DNA of 64,000 bases from Archilochus colubris. Its lineage: Eukaryota > Chordata > Aves > Apodiformes > Trochilidae. Each line of letters starts with the position of its first letter. The stretch's first letter is position 1. The translations under genes and the position numbers were made by a program. Below are positions 13,001 through 24,100 of the stretch, piece after piece. The notes under the pieces are model-generated. The model worked only from the letters and a program-made list of their open reading frames with translations, searched no databases and was not told the DNA's origin. The DNA lies in contig CM041092.1 of the NCBI GenBank assembly GCA_023079485.1, forward strand, positions 13,467,127-13,531,126. The letters run 5' to 3'.

Positions 13001-15691
13001 AATTCACTATCCTCAAATATAAATTGGCTTTTCCTGAAGGTGCCAAAACTTCCTAATTGTGAATGTTTTCAGTGATACTTTCAGCTTTTCAGGTCACATA
13101 AAAATAATTACCATTATAATTAATAATTATTCTGACCTGATGTGACTCTATTCTGTTAAATAAGTGGAATTTTTTGATCAAGGAAGGTCTGGCTTGTAGT
13201 AATCCTAACTGTGAATCTTATCATCTTATGCTAGACTGATTTTGATATTCTGCTGTATGTGACATAAATGTAAATATTTGCTGTAGGGTAAAAAAGAATT
13301 AACCGTGATGGCTAAAGATGAAATTCCTAAATGAAACTTTCAGTATGTTTGTGAAGTTCCATGTATTATTGGAATTGTTTCCTCAAGTCTAGATGAACTG
13401 CCAGGTGATAAGAAAAATTACTCTGTCGTGGATTCTGTTACCCAGCTTGGTCTCTGGCTATTGACAGGCAGCAGATGATTTATCATCAGCAAAGACTGGT
13501 GAGACATGTTGTCTCTAATGAACTCAATTGATTTCATGCTCATGGGGTTTTACATTATGTGGTGCTTTAGCTCCCTAACTGTCCTTCCACTGACTGAAAT
13601 AATATTACTCTGTGCTATCTCTTTGGACCAGAACTCTGGATTTGTATTGTGTATGCCAAATTTTTAATGTTTAATTGCATGTTATCAAAACATTGCAGGC
13701 CCACGAATGTAAGAGCCTGGTGCTGACCTGTGGTAAGGGAGGCAGTTCTTGATTTAAAGGATGGGGAAACCACTCAGATCTTAACTGATGAGCCTGGTGA
13801 CACTTCACATGAATAGAAATAGGTAATGCTCTCTCCTTTCTTCTTGAATAAATCCATGCTTTCCTGATGCCCCATTCCAGCTCATTGCTGTTTCTCCACA
13901 CTGCTTATCCATGAGAACATTTTGGGTGCATTTTCTTTGCCTCCTAGCTACAGAGTGTTGCTCAATTCAGTTGTATTTTTGTCTGCCAGCTTTTGCATAG
14001 ATTCTCACTGCAGCTGTATTTTCTCTCTTGCTCTTCACTTGTGCATGGACTCTCCTAAGGATACTCTATATTCATTATGAGCTAGAGTTACCTGTACTGT
14101 AACTTCAATTCTCCAAAGCCCAAATGTATGACTCAGTCTTCTGAAATAAGTGAGAGAGACCTAGGGCAAAGTACATAGCAAAAATAGCAGTGGGAATGAT
14201 GTGAGATTATTAGATACATATATTTTTTTAATTAGAGATGGTCCCAAACCAAATCAGTCATTCCCAATGCACTGAAGTGCTGGTGAGTTTGATATGAGAT
14301 CCAAGTATGAACTTCGCAACTCAGTCTTACCTCTAATATTAATATTTTTGCAGTTTTCTATAACCTCACCTTCTGAAGGTCAAAACTGATAGCCAGTTAT
14401 CTAAAAAAAAAAAAAGTAGGTTTTTAAAGCCAGTTTTTGAGGAGCACCAGCTACATGGTAAAAATGATTGCTCTGTTTTATTTAGCTCACTAAACAAATT
14501 AGTGTTTTTAATATGAAGCTATTATTGGGCAAGACAGTAACACTACAAGATGCCCTAATGAAGAAGCAGGACCAATGGTCCCTGGAGTCCCAGGAATCAG
14601 TACATGTAGTTGTGACTTCTATAGGGTCATAATGAAACCTTTATTTTCTTGCTTGTTCTGTCTCTGCTAGCAATGGGAAGAGGTAGTCATATGGCAGGGG
14701 AAAGGATAGCTGCTCAGTATGAATGCAAATAATAAGCATAGAAGGGTAATCTGGCTTCAGGGTATTAAGTCCAAAATAGGTCTGGGTGAAATGCTGTGTC
14801 CCTTCTCTGTCCTAAGCCTCTGGAACAGGTAGAAGTGGAGCACTGCTTTCAGCCAACTCTCCTGCACTAAAAACTGAATCAAGGAGCAGTGATCATTTCT
14901 GCTTTACTTTCACCGTGCCATCCTATCAATCAGTCCTGCCAAGGCTGCCCGACTTCAGTTAATCATTTCTTGGGCACATTAGGATGTATCCATGCTCTGT
15001 TAAAACGCTTAAAATGGAAAGTCTTTCTCGGCACTTATTTGTAGTTGTGCTGTTTGCCCTTCTGGGGCTGTCTGTAGGAGGAGACTTGTGCCCTGAAAGT
15101 AAGAAACATGTTATGGGATTGTTCACTCAGAATTGCTCTGGGCAGAATTCCTTTTCTTGAAAGTTTGTAGCATGACATAAAGTTTGAAAAATGAAGGAGT
15201 CTGATGGGAAAGCAAACTTCATCCCTGGAATCACAGCTGAATTGATTTGATTAGGACACTGCTCTACATGTTTCAGTGGCTTGTGGGTGACCTGAAACTT
15301 AGCTTATGTACTGTCAATTTAGACCTGACTGTGGTCTCTGATGCTTCATTTATGTGGTGAACCTTTTTGTACCTCTTTTTGTCAGAAGCTGTTGAGAAAA
15401 TGAACATACTGAATATTTTGAGGTATTCAGTTTTACCAGCCATAACTATAACAGAAGTGCTTTGAAAAGACACTTCAACTTTCTCTGCTCCCTTGTAAAG
15501 ATACTTTGCAAGTATCAATATTATGCAGTTAGCATGAAACTATGATATTCTTATTTGGTTAAAGCTCCTTCTGCAGGGTAAGGGCTTCTGAACATGGTAC
15601 ATTTATTTTATGTCATATCTCCGATTGCTGATGGGGTTTCAGTTTAACTTTCCATTTGCATATTTTTATATTCATGAAGTATTTGTATATA

Positions 15692-15755
15692 TTGGTGTGT
15701 GTTTGTGCACACATACTCAAGTGTGTGTGTGAGCATCTGTGTGCACATATCTTCA
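15692..15755. repeat. Degenerate (TG)n microsatellite
   Basis: Two TG runs (around 15694-15705 and 15720-15733) are separated by CACACATACTCAA. The repeat is interrupted and probably old. Confidence 0.75.
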
Positions 15756-18325
15756 CATCATCTCCAGAAGGCAAATGTGTTCAGTAGGTTAAATGAAACA
15801 GAGATATATTACCTGAAGCATAATATTTTATTTAATCTCAATATTTTTCAAATGCCATTTAAAAATATCATTTCCCCTTTGCTTGTATTTCTTACTATCC
15901 CTTTCTACCTAATACTAGCTTTATAAGCTTTAATATGATCAGTTTGTTGTGTATTAACAGGACTGTTGTCTGTGGTTTGTAGCAGAGACTGCTATTTTTT
16001 TCTGTGTTATTTAAGGACTCTGAGGTCCATTTGGCAGGAGAGAGTACATTTATCTGAAGAAGTGTATGCTGGTGTCTACTGAAATCACCACTATTTTAGA
16101 AAGAGAATAAATAGAAGACAAATGTGGTAGAACTAATTGGTAAAACTGAGAAATCATTTTTCCCATAACCTGTTTAGTGGACAAGAAGGAGAGGAAGTGC
16201 TACCAGATAAGGACTTTATTCTGAACCCTTTCTAGCTGAGTATTGTAATGGTTCTGCTCATTGAAGTCTGGCAGGACAAGGGCTGCAGGGCTGTGTATAA
16301 CATTTTGCCTGCAATTTAGAAATACAATAAGTTTTAAAAGGTTTCTGCAAACAAAGATTCTTATTATCCTTTCTTTGAATATAACATGTGCACGAACACA
16401 CACGTGTGCACAGTGCTTATCAGTGTTCTATTTCTGTGCAGATCAGCCAGACCTCTGTGTCCCAATAAATTCATATATTAAGTCTATCTAGGGCTGTAAA
16501 ACTGGCACTTTGGTTTAAACACTTAATGCAATATTGAAACTGAAATAGCTGCAGTACCAGACATCTATAACTTAAAGAACTTCAGAGGCTCTTTACAGTC
16601 AAAAGACTGTAAGTTCACTATACAGCTGCACCAGTGACATCAACAGGAGAATGGAAGTCATGCTGATGATGGTGTAACCCTTTTTTGTTTGTAGAAAATC
16701 GTTGCAAAAAGCTTGAAGAAAGAATTGTTGAGCAAGCTCTGGGGTGAGGCAATGTGTCCTTTACAGTGACACAGTCTGGTAATAATTCCCCTACAATCAT
16801 TCCTACAATTCCCTACCCTATTCTTAATAGATATATGCAATGAATCCAGCCAAACTTGCAACAAATAGTTACCTTTTAACAATTTGAGGAAGATGAGAAA
16901 ATCTTAGCATCCCTAACCTCAAAGTTTGATATTCTCACCCACCACTTGCTCAAGAATTTTTCCCAAATGAAAATAGATTGAGTGATTAAACATTCAAGTC
17001 ACAATGATTCAGTAAGAAACATTTATGAGTCATTTTCCAAAACACTCAGTGTATTTCCCATCTCTTTCCTTGCATTCACTTTGAGCCATCCAGTATTGTA
17101 AACACTGCATGAATTATCATTTACTGCAGAGAATTTTGCAGTGTCTTAACAAGGAAATGGGGAGCATATTTCATTTCTCTAAAAAAGGCTCTACACAGTT
17201 TTTGAAATGCTTTTTAATTATAGGTAAAGCAAATCAAAAGTTGATTTGTGCCTAGAGTGAGAATGTATGGTCACTCCAGAATGTCTGAATTTATCAAGAC
17301 TATCCTTCTCTTGTTGTTTATTTTAAGCTTATTGCAAAGAATATCCATATGAGGCCTCTCTAACCATCATCTGTCTTTTTGCCTGTCAAAAACCTCTCCT
17401 GATTGTCTGCCAATCTTTTTCTTGATGGCCTTGGGTGACAAGAAAGAATAATGATATAAAAAAAACTTTTCTCTGATGCCTGAGCTAGTTCTTCCCTCTC
17501 CAGGCCAAGTGAGATGGGCACAATAAATCCTTTGTGGCAAGCTTTCCTGCTTTGCCAGCTCTGTGGATCCTGCCTTCCATTGTTGATGAGTGAGTTTTCT
17601 CCACCACTATGTCAATTGATTTACCTCCTTTGTAACCACATTCACATTCTCAGTGCTTGATGTGTCATGATCCTAGAATGCCAAATTTTGGGCTGACCTT
17701 GAACCTCTCCTCTCAGTTGAATTGACAAGCCTGCCCCTAATCACTCGGTTCTGGATCAGAAACAACCTTCAGGAACAGGGAAGAGAAGGGGCTGTAATTA
17801 TGAAAAAGTATCAAGAAAGAGATATGGGGACATTGCAATAGGAAAATTTCCTTCTATGTCTCGCCAGTGAATCGCAATAGTCCCACAAATGCTGTGCTGA
17901 TGTGAGGTTCTTTCTCCAGAGTTTTTCCAGAGACCTTTTAGGCTTTTTTATTCTCTGCTGCATTTCCAAGATCCAGGCCAGGCATATTCTTTAAAGGCAG
18001 GATGTAGTATTATTTGTTACATACAAATATACATGCATGAAGTTATATATTAATATACAGAGAGATTATCGATCCACCAAATAAATGAGTTATCTGTAAA
18101 GCCAACCTTCCTTTGGGAGTGAGGTGAGATGGCTTCCAGTGTTAGATAGATGCAAAATTAAATGAGCTTACTTAGATGTACTTTTTCCTTGTGTGTTATA
18201 TACACATATCCTGTGTACGTGGCACATATCTTATATATAAACATGCACATCCCTAATGTGTTTTAGGGTTTTAGCTATGCGAAAACACACAGTCCCCAAA
18301 CTGAACTAGAATCTTGTGATTCAAA

Positions 18326-18350
18326 GTAGTACAAGGAGTCCTTGTACTAC
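18326..18350. repeat. Near-perfect palindrome, 12-bp arms, 1-nt centre
   Basis: GTAGTACAAGGA (18326-18337) and TCCTTGTACTAC (18339-18350) are exactly complementary around a single G. A second dyad follows 22 bp downstream. The pair sits about 300 bp from a CR1 3' end but is not part of that element. A decayed MITE end, a hairpin or a dimer-binding site are all possible. Sequence alone does not decide. Confidence 0.9.
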
Positions 18351-18372
18351 AAACAGTACAGGGATTACAAGG

Positions 18373-18389
18373 AGTGAGTGCCACTCACT
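18373..18389. repeat. Near-perfect palindrome, 8-bp arms, 1-nt centre
   Basis: AGTGAGTG (18373-18380) and CACTCACT (18382-18389) are complementary around one C. It is the second of two adjacent dyads. The word TACAAGGA of the first dyad recurs just upstream of this one (as TTACAAGGA at 18365-18373), linking the two structurally. Confidence 0.85.
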
Positions 18390-18656
18390 ACACAACTAAG
18401 ACCTTCATTACATATGTTCATACTGAGTCTGATTGTAATACATAGCTCTATTAGCCTGCAGAGTTGAGGATTGCAATCTAGTGCTTTCTTGTTAAAAGAG
18501 TTTGCAAGAATTTTTTCATTATATTTTTTGAACAGTTGCTCTCTTTTAGATTTCCAGGTGACAGATAGGTAGTGAGGAAAAATTATTTTACATTTAGAGC
18601 AAAATCTGCTTAAGCTGCTGAAGACTGCATTGCTCATAGCAGCTGAATAACACGTG

Positions 18657-19370
18657 ACAGAATCACAGAATCTCCACAGTTGGAAAGACTGCTAAGATCG
18701 CTGCATCCAACTGTCAACATCATCCCCAAATAAAATGCATGTACCGATGTCTGTATCACCCAGTAAAGCATGTCCTTGAAGTGTCTCATCTACATGGTTT
18801 TTAAATACCTCCAGGGGTGGTGGCTCCACCACCTCCCTGGGCAGCCCAGTCCTGTGCCTAACTCCTTTCTCAGTCAAGAATTTCTTTCTGATATCCAAGT
18901 CTAAACCTCCCCTGGTGCAACTTCAGACCATTTCCTCTAGTCCTATCATTATTCACTTGAGAGAAGAGGCCAGCACCCACCTCCCTACAACCTCCTTCCA
19001 AATAATTGCATAGAGCAGTAAGGTCTCCTCTCAGCTTTCTCTCCAAATGAAATATTCCTAATTTCCTCATCCTTTCTTCACAGGGCTTTTTCTCCAGACC
19101 CTTCACCCTTCTCAGAACTCACTCCAGCACCTCAATGTCTTTCTTGGAGTGAGGGGCCCAGAACTGAACACAGGACTCAATCTTTGGTCTCACCAGTGCT
19201 GATTACAGGGGCACCATCACTTCCTTTCTCCTGCTGGCCACACTATTCCTGATACAAGCCAGGATGCTGTTGGCCTCCTCGGCAACCTGGGCACACTGCT
19301 GGCTCATCAGCCCAGGTCCTTTCCTGCGTAGCAGCTTTCCAGCCACTCCTCCCCAAGTCTGTAACATTAC
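18657..19370 (-). mobile_element. CR1 LINE, 5'-truncated, about 0.7 kb
   Basis: On the plus strand it starts with the CR1 terminal repeat form (GACAGAATCACAGAATCTCC) and 'GTTGGAAAGACT', then runs through the whole 3' region to 'CCTCCCCAAGTCTGTAACATT' near 19370. The consensus would continue there but this copy stops. That makes it a 5'-truncated insertion whose sense strand is minus. It carries the C-terminal half of the ORF2 reverse-transcriptase protein (see the pseudogene entry). The substitution load and frameshift show an old, inactive copy. Confidence 0.95.
18692..19106 (-). pseudogene. CR1 ORF2 (reverse transcriptase) C-terminal remnant, frameshifted
   Basis: The first frame (19106 to 18870) carries the family signatures [32 protein letters not shown] and [17 protein letters not shown]. 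The homology then continues in a second frame (18898 to 18692) as [24 protein letters not shown]...LEVFKNHV. The switch falls at about 18896-18901, consistent with one extra base where the family has RFRLDIRK. This is the C-terminal region beyond the catalytic RT motifs. The 5' truncation removed the palm domain. Not functional. Confidence 0.9.
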
Positions 19371-22300
19371 AGATGTTATATGTTTACAGCTGTCCAGATA
19401 CTGGTAGTTGCTTGCCTGTCTATTAAATTATAGCATTTATGGACAAGTAAGTTTTGAGCTACTGACACTTGATTCAGATCTCGTTTCCCACCAGCACTAT
19501 ACTGGCACACCCCTACTGGTAGCAACAGAATTTTTCCATGTTTACCCCTGTGTGTGAGGGGGCAATCCATCCTCTGTGATTTTTACTGCCACCATATATT
19601 AATGTGTGCTGTATTTAGCTTGTCATTTTCTTTATCCTTCTATGCTCTCTGAGTTTATGAGTTAGATCTCTGCATAAAATGTCATCATATAACATTGTGC
19701 TTTAAAAAACCTGTTACTTATTAAGAGTGTGAGTTTACGCTGCTGGGGACATTTTATTTTCCCATCAGGAAAATGAAAATGTCATTGAGGTCTAACCAGA
19801 CCCCTGAGTTTTTCAGGCAGAAGAAAATTATTTTTAGGATTCCCTGCAGGCCCTGTTAGCCTTTCTGCACATACCATATGTCTGAAGTACAATCTGCCCC
19901 TCACTTATCCCCCCCTCTATTCTGAAAGAAGGAATGACATGCTATTGCACATTAAGGTTCCCAGTTCCTCTGTATTACTTTGCTTGTTGAAAGATGTGAC
20001 AGTGGAGCTGTGTAATTATCCTGGCAGGAGTCATCACTACATTTGTAGCTGCTGCTCTAAGAGCTAGATTGCAACCCCAGGTGCAGCCCTGAGGGAGGAC
20101 TCGTGTATAAAAGGTTCCCATTTCCAGTCCTTCTCTTAGAGTAACTCAGAGGCACAGTGCTGAAACACACCAAGTTTTTCCCACACTGTCCCATGCAGAT
20201 CACATCTAGTTTTCTGCAGCTGGCTGTGTTGAGGTGCAAACCCCCTCTGGGACTCTACCACTGACTCTGTCTTTCGTGGTGTGTAAGCCTGGAGGTGCAC
20301 TTACTTTCAAGACTGGATCCACCCACAATCCAAAGGTTATTCTTCAAGTCCCTTCTCTTCAGCCACCTTGTTCAAAGTTGTGGACTCATCTGACAGGGAG
20401 GAAGTATTTGACACCTCATCACTGAGCTTTGGTCATATTTATAAGCTGTGGAGGCAGAGGATGGCCAGAAGGGAGACTGTCAGCTGTACTAGATGATGCT
20501 CTCATCATTTGATGTGAGTACTGTCCTAGCTTCAGCTAAAATGAAAAATACACTTGAGGCTTTTAAAAACCTCAGAGGAAGCTGTAGAGTTTACAATGGC
20601 TGAAATACGGAGTTCTTTGATACCTTCATGGGTCAGATGATCTGATTTCCAGAGGAAAACCCATGAATTAGTTTTGCTGCTTCTGTTCCTCTCCCTGAGA
20701 CACACTGCAGTGATAGATCTCTTGGCAACACAGAGATGTGTGGATTTGTCAGCCAAATAGGGAGAAGTGCTGCTGTATCCTGTATCCTGCCCAATAATTA
20801 AGCAGTATTTAAAGCTGTTTCAAATATCATAATAAAGAAATAAGCCAAAATTACTGTGCCTGCTTTGGGGTCTCCTTTTCTTCATTGCTGAAAATGGTCT
20901 CAGTGCACACTGGTCCCTTCTACAACTGAGCAGGTTTAGGAAGCCCTGGAAACCTGGGTCAAACCAGACCTGCAAAGCATTGCTCTGACTCTGAAAAGAG
21001 CATTAATTCCACTGAACAGCTGCTGATCTCACAGTATATATATAAATTGTTTCCTAAGTATTTTTAAATTAGTTCATCTTTAATCAAAACTAATTTAAAT
21101 AATAATAATAATAAGAAGAATGACAACTTCAGAAACCAAGTGCTTTGCTTTTTTTGCTTGCTTTAAGTAATTCAGTGTTATGCTATTGCTCCCATCACTC
21201 AACTACAAAATGAAGACTCAAGTTACCTTTCTTTTTAATTCAGTGGAATCTAATGCGGTGAGTATTAATATTTATCAAATAATTCTGTGTATCCTATTGC
21301 CCTCAGATTTAAACAAAGACTGGCTTTGGTGACCACAGTCAATTGTTTGTGAAAGGCAGATTATATCGTTTGTAATAACAGCGAGCAGTTTAGTAGTTTA
21401 GATTTTCCAAAGATGCAATTTATTTTATGAACATTTAATGTTTTTAGAACTTTTGTTTTCCTTTCAAGTTTGCTACCTGAAGGCACATCTTAGACTGTAT
21501 TTCATCTGTACCTAACATAAAAATTAGAAGGTTTGTTATCTTCTCTTTTTAGAGTATGTGTATATTGTAGCTTAAACATAATTTACCAAAAGGACTTGAC
21601 TTGACCTCACAATATACTGGTTCTCCTTGGTTTGTTTTCATTTTTGTCTGCATATGGATTCAGGAAAATTGGAATAATCATGAGCATTTTACAGATGTCC
21701 AACATCAGAAAGCAAATAGATCAGAATACATTAAGTTAAAAGCCATTGAAAACAGCATGCTTTGTGAGCTATGCAAAAATCAAAACCTTTCTTATCTGCT
21801 ATGGCTGAAAACAAAATTCTCAGAGAAAATCACAAAGAGATAGATAATATAGCTTAAGTAGCTGGCAGAAAGTAAAACTGGTCATCACTAAACAAATGAG
21901 TATTTGAAAGTTTTCTATAAACAGTGATCCCAACTTTCAACAAGGCTGAACAAGTAATGTAGTGTGATGGTATTGGATTGTGCTTTGGCTTTGTGCCATT
22001 GGCTTTGCTTGTAGGTTTCAAAATTCTTATGGTGGAGCAATACCAAAGAATCCTCACTAGCAATTTGCCATCTATAAAGGCCAGGTTAGAGACCACTACT
22101 AAAAGGAATTAAAAGATCATATGAAAGCTTTTTTTGGATGCTTCTCTGAACAAATGTGAAGAACACATGTAGCAGAAAAAAAAAAAAATTAAAAATTGGA
22201 ACACGGAAGGTGAACTGTAAGCAGCTTAAGGAGCATCTTGAAGCAGAAATGCATTCCAGGCAGAGAGAAAGGAACCCATTAAAATTACTCAAACATTTTC

Positions 22301-23299
22301 TATGCATAATCCCACAAATCTCAAAAACTATCTGGCAATACAACTAAAGTAACAAATTGGTTGACTTACGCAGGCAACTTAAATTTTCTTGGAGTTAAAA
22401 GGTAGAGGTTTTGCCCAGTGTGATACAAGAGGAGAATTAGAAAGATACAAGAAGATGACAAAAACCAGTTGAGCAAGGAACTGAAAACCATCTGTGGAGT
22501 TTACAGCTTGGAAATATAAACAGCAAGATGCTAGGGAGTATGGCATGGAAATTTGACATGATATGTCATATTGAGGAGGAAAAGCTGATATTAATTTAAA
22601 AATATCCACTGAATTTAGTTAGTGTGATCAGGTTTTCATCCTGTGTTAAATTAGGCAGGTTTTTTTAGTAAGGAGCTGGCAAAGCTAAGGAAGTTTTGCC
22701 CATTTGCCAGACGTATCTGTTCCAACTGGTATCAGGCGTTCTCTGTACCGAGCTCCTACAGCAGCATCCCTGTGGCTCTAATGCCTTCCTCACTGCCTGT
22801 TAGTATCATTGCTGATTTAGCTCCTGTGAATACTGTAAAAATGTGATAACTTTAAATTGAAATATTATCTGGGAGGTAGTTTTAACCTCATGTTAACTTC
22901 ATATCCCAAATCAAACACTAGGAAAATGAACAATGAGAGGAGTTTCAGAGGCAGATAACCTCAGAAAGGAGTGTCAGCTAACCATGTAACAGAACACTTT
23001 AATTTGGACTGGAGAGGATAAGGAAGTGATCTACTTGAAGTGTCAGAGCAATTGAAGGCATTAATAATGCAAAATAAAGATACCAAAAAGAGAAGATTAT
23101 TTTAGCGTATTGTGGAAAAATATTAAACATTGCCTATGCCTATTACACCTGCAGCTAATAAAGTAGTTCTTATCAATACAGTAAAAGGAAAGTGTTCAAT
23201 AAATAATTATGTCAATATGTGGAATAAGGAGGATGCGCTGTTAGCAGGTGAAAATAGTCAAGCAACTCCCAGTCCTCTAGTAAAACAAACTTTCCTTAC
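19371..23299. other. AT-rich sequence, no gene recognised
   Basis: No exon or clear transposon is seen. An (AAT)n microsatellite lies at 21098-21121 and a poly(A) run at about 22177-22189. The stretch 22900-23299 may be a more 5' and more decayed part of the ancient LINE that becomes recognisable from about 23300, but I could not align it. A TATAAAAG word at 20106-20113 has no supporting promoter context. Confidence 0.5.
21098..21121. repeat. (AAT)n microsatellite
   Basis: Five AAT-like units grade into AAGAAGAA. A short trinucleotide repeat, likely length-variable. Confidence 0.85.
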
Positions 23300-24100
23300 A
23301 AGGAAAATATATTTTAAGAGGGCAAGCATAGATGAATTCACTCAGGAATCCCAGGAGGTTTTGTTGAGAAAATCTTTGGCTAGCCATTAACTTTGATCCC
23401 TGGAGAACAGCCAAAAGCCTGGAAGGGAATGTAGCTGATGTGAGTAGCTGTGGACCATTAGTCTACCAGCAACAGTATGTAAAATAATGGAAGACTGATA
23501 CAGTATTCAATTAAAAACCAATTAAGGGCTAGGAATGTAATCAATACCAAAGTTATTTATGGAAAATAAATCTTCTCAAACAACTTCTTTTCTCTGATGA
23601 CTTTAAGTGTGTGATGAGTAGTAGAAAATATGAGCTACTCAAAGTTTTCTGAAACATTTGATTAAGTACTGCAAAATATCCTGAAGAAAAAAAAACCTTA
23701 TCACTATATAGTGATAAAAGGGCATATGTTGAAATGGTTAAAAATTGGCTAATTGAATTATCTCACTTCTGGATGTAGCAGTAGGTCCGCTGATATAATT
23801 CAGTAATTCTGTCAGTAAATGTCTGTAATATTTCTGCTGCTAAAACTGGGACCTGAGATGTAGGGATGTAAAATTACAAGTGATGGCAATGACACAGTAG
23901 GTAAAATACATTATAATAAACACTAATTTGGAGTTTCACACCTTGCTGCCATAACTGGAAGCTATTCTATAGAGTGCATGAAAAGATATGTAGAAAGATC
24001 TGTAAGCAAGAAACTCTTTTTCCATTTCTGACATGATGCTCAATAAAAAATAAAAATGCAATATGATCTTTGAATTTCTAACTGGGAAACAGTAGCTATA
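23300..24100 (+). mobile_element. Ancient LINE of the CR1/L3 clade, reverse-transcriptase region
   Basis: The sequence is degenerate, but the reverse-transcriptase landmarks appear in the right order on the plus strand. At 23420-23437 CCTGGAAGGGAATGTAGC resembles the 'DWKxANV' block. At 23454-23498 the translation TISLPATVCKIMED matches the family's RPISLTSVxCKIMEK block. At 23542-23580 a segment resembles the FMKGKSCxTN region. At 23645-23662 FSETFD matches motif A (FSKAFD), keeping its catalytic Asp. After that, a 'GGTTAAAAATTGGCTAAT' block at 23736-23753 resembles the family's 'W..NRLT' region. Many stops and shifts show a long-dead copy, far older than the CR1 copies in this window. Family assignment (CR1/L3 rather than another non-LTR clade) is from remembered consensus. 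Confidence 0.72.
23698..23717. repeat. Perfect 20-bp palindrome
   Basis: TTATCACTATATAGTGATAA is its own reverse complement, with no spacer. It lies inside the ancient LINE remnant, where the family consensus as I remember it has no palindrome, so it probably arose after insertion. It could extrude as a small cruciform or bind a dimeric protein, but chance is possible. Confidence 0.95.

Larger units (their letters stand above)
9201..18325. other. AT-rich sequence, no gene recognised
   Basis: I recognise no coding exon or young transposon. Contents are an AT-dinucleotide patch at 9960-10020, a poly(A) run at 14402-14414, and a degenerate (TG)n patch at about 15692-15755. The longest frame, 132 codons at 12326-12724, is rich in Ser/Tyr/Phe/Leu and has no domain, signal or homologous family that I can identify. 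Confidence 0.55.

Noticed and set aside
20100..20120. TATAAAAG word as a possible promoter
   Set aside because: No initiator, CpG richness or downstream gene. A single TATA word is expected often in AT-rich DNA.
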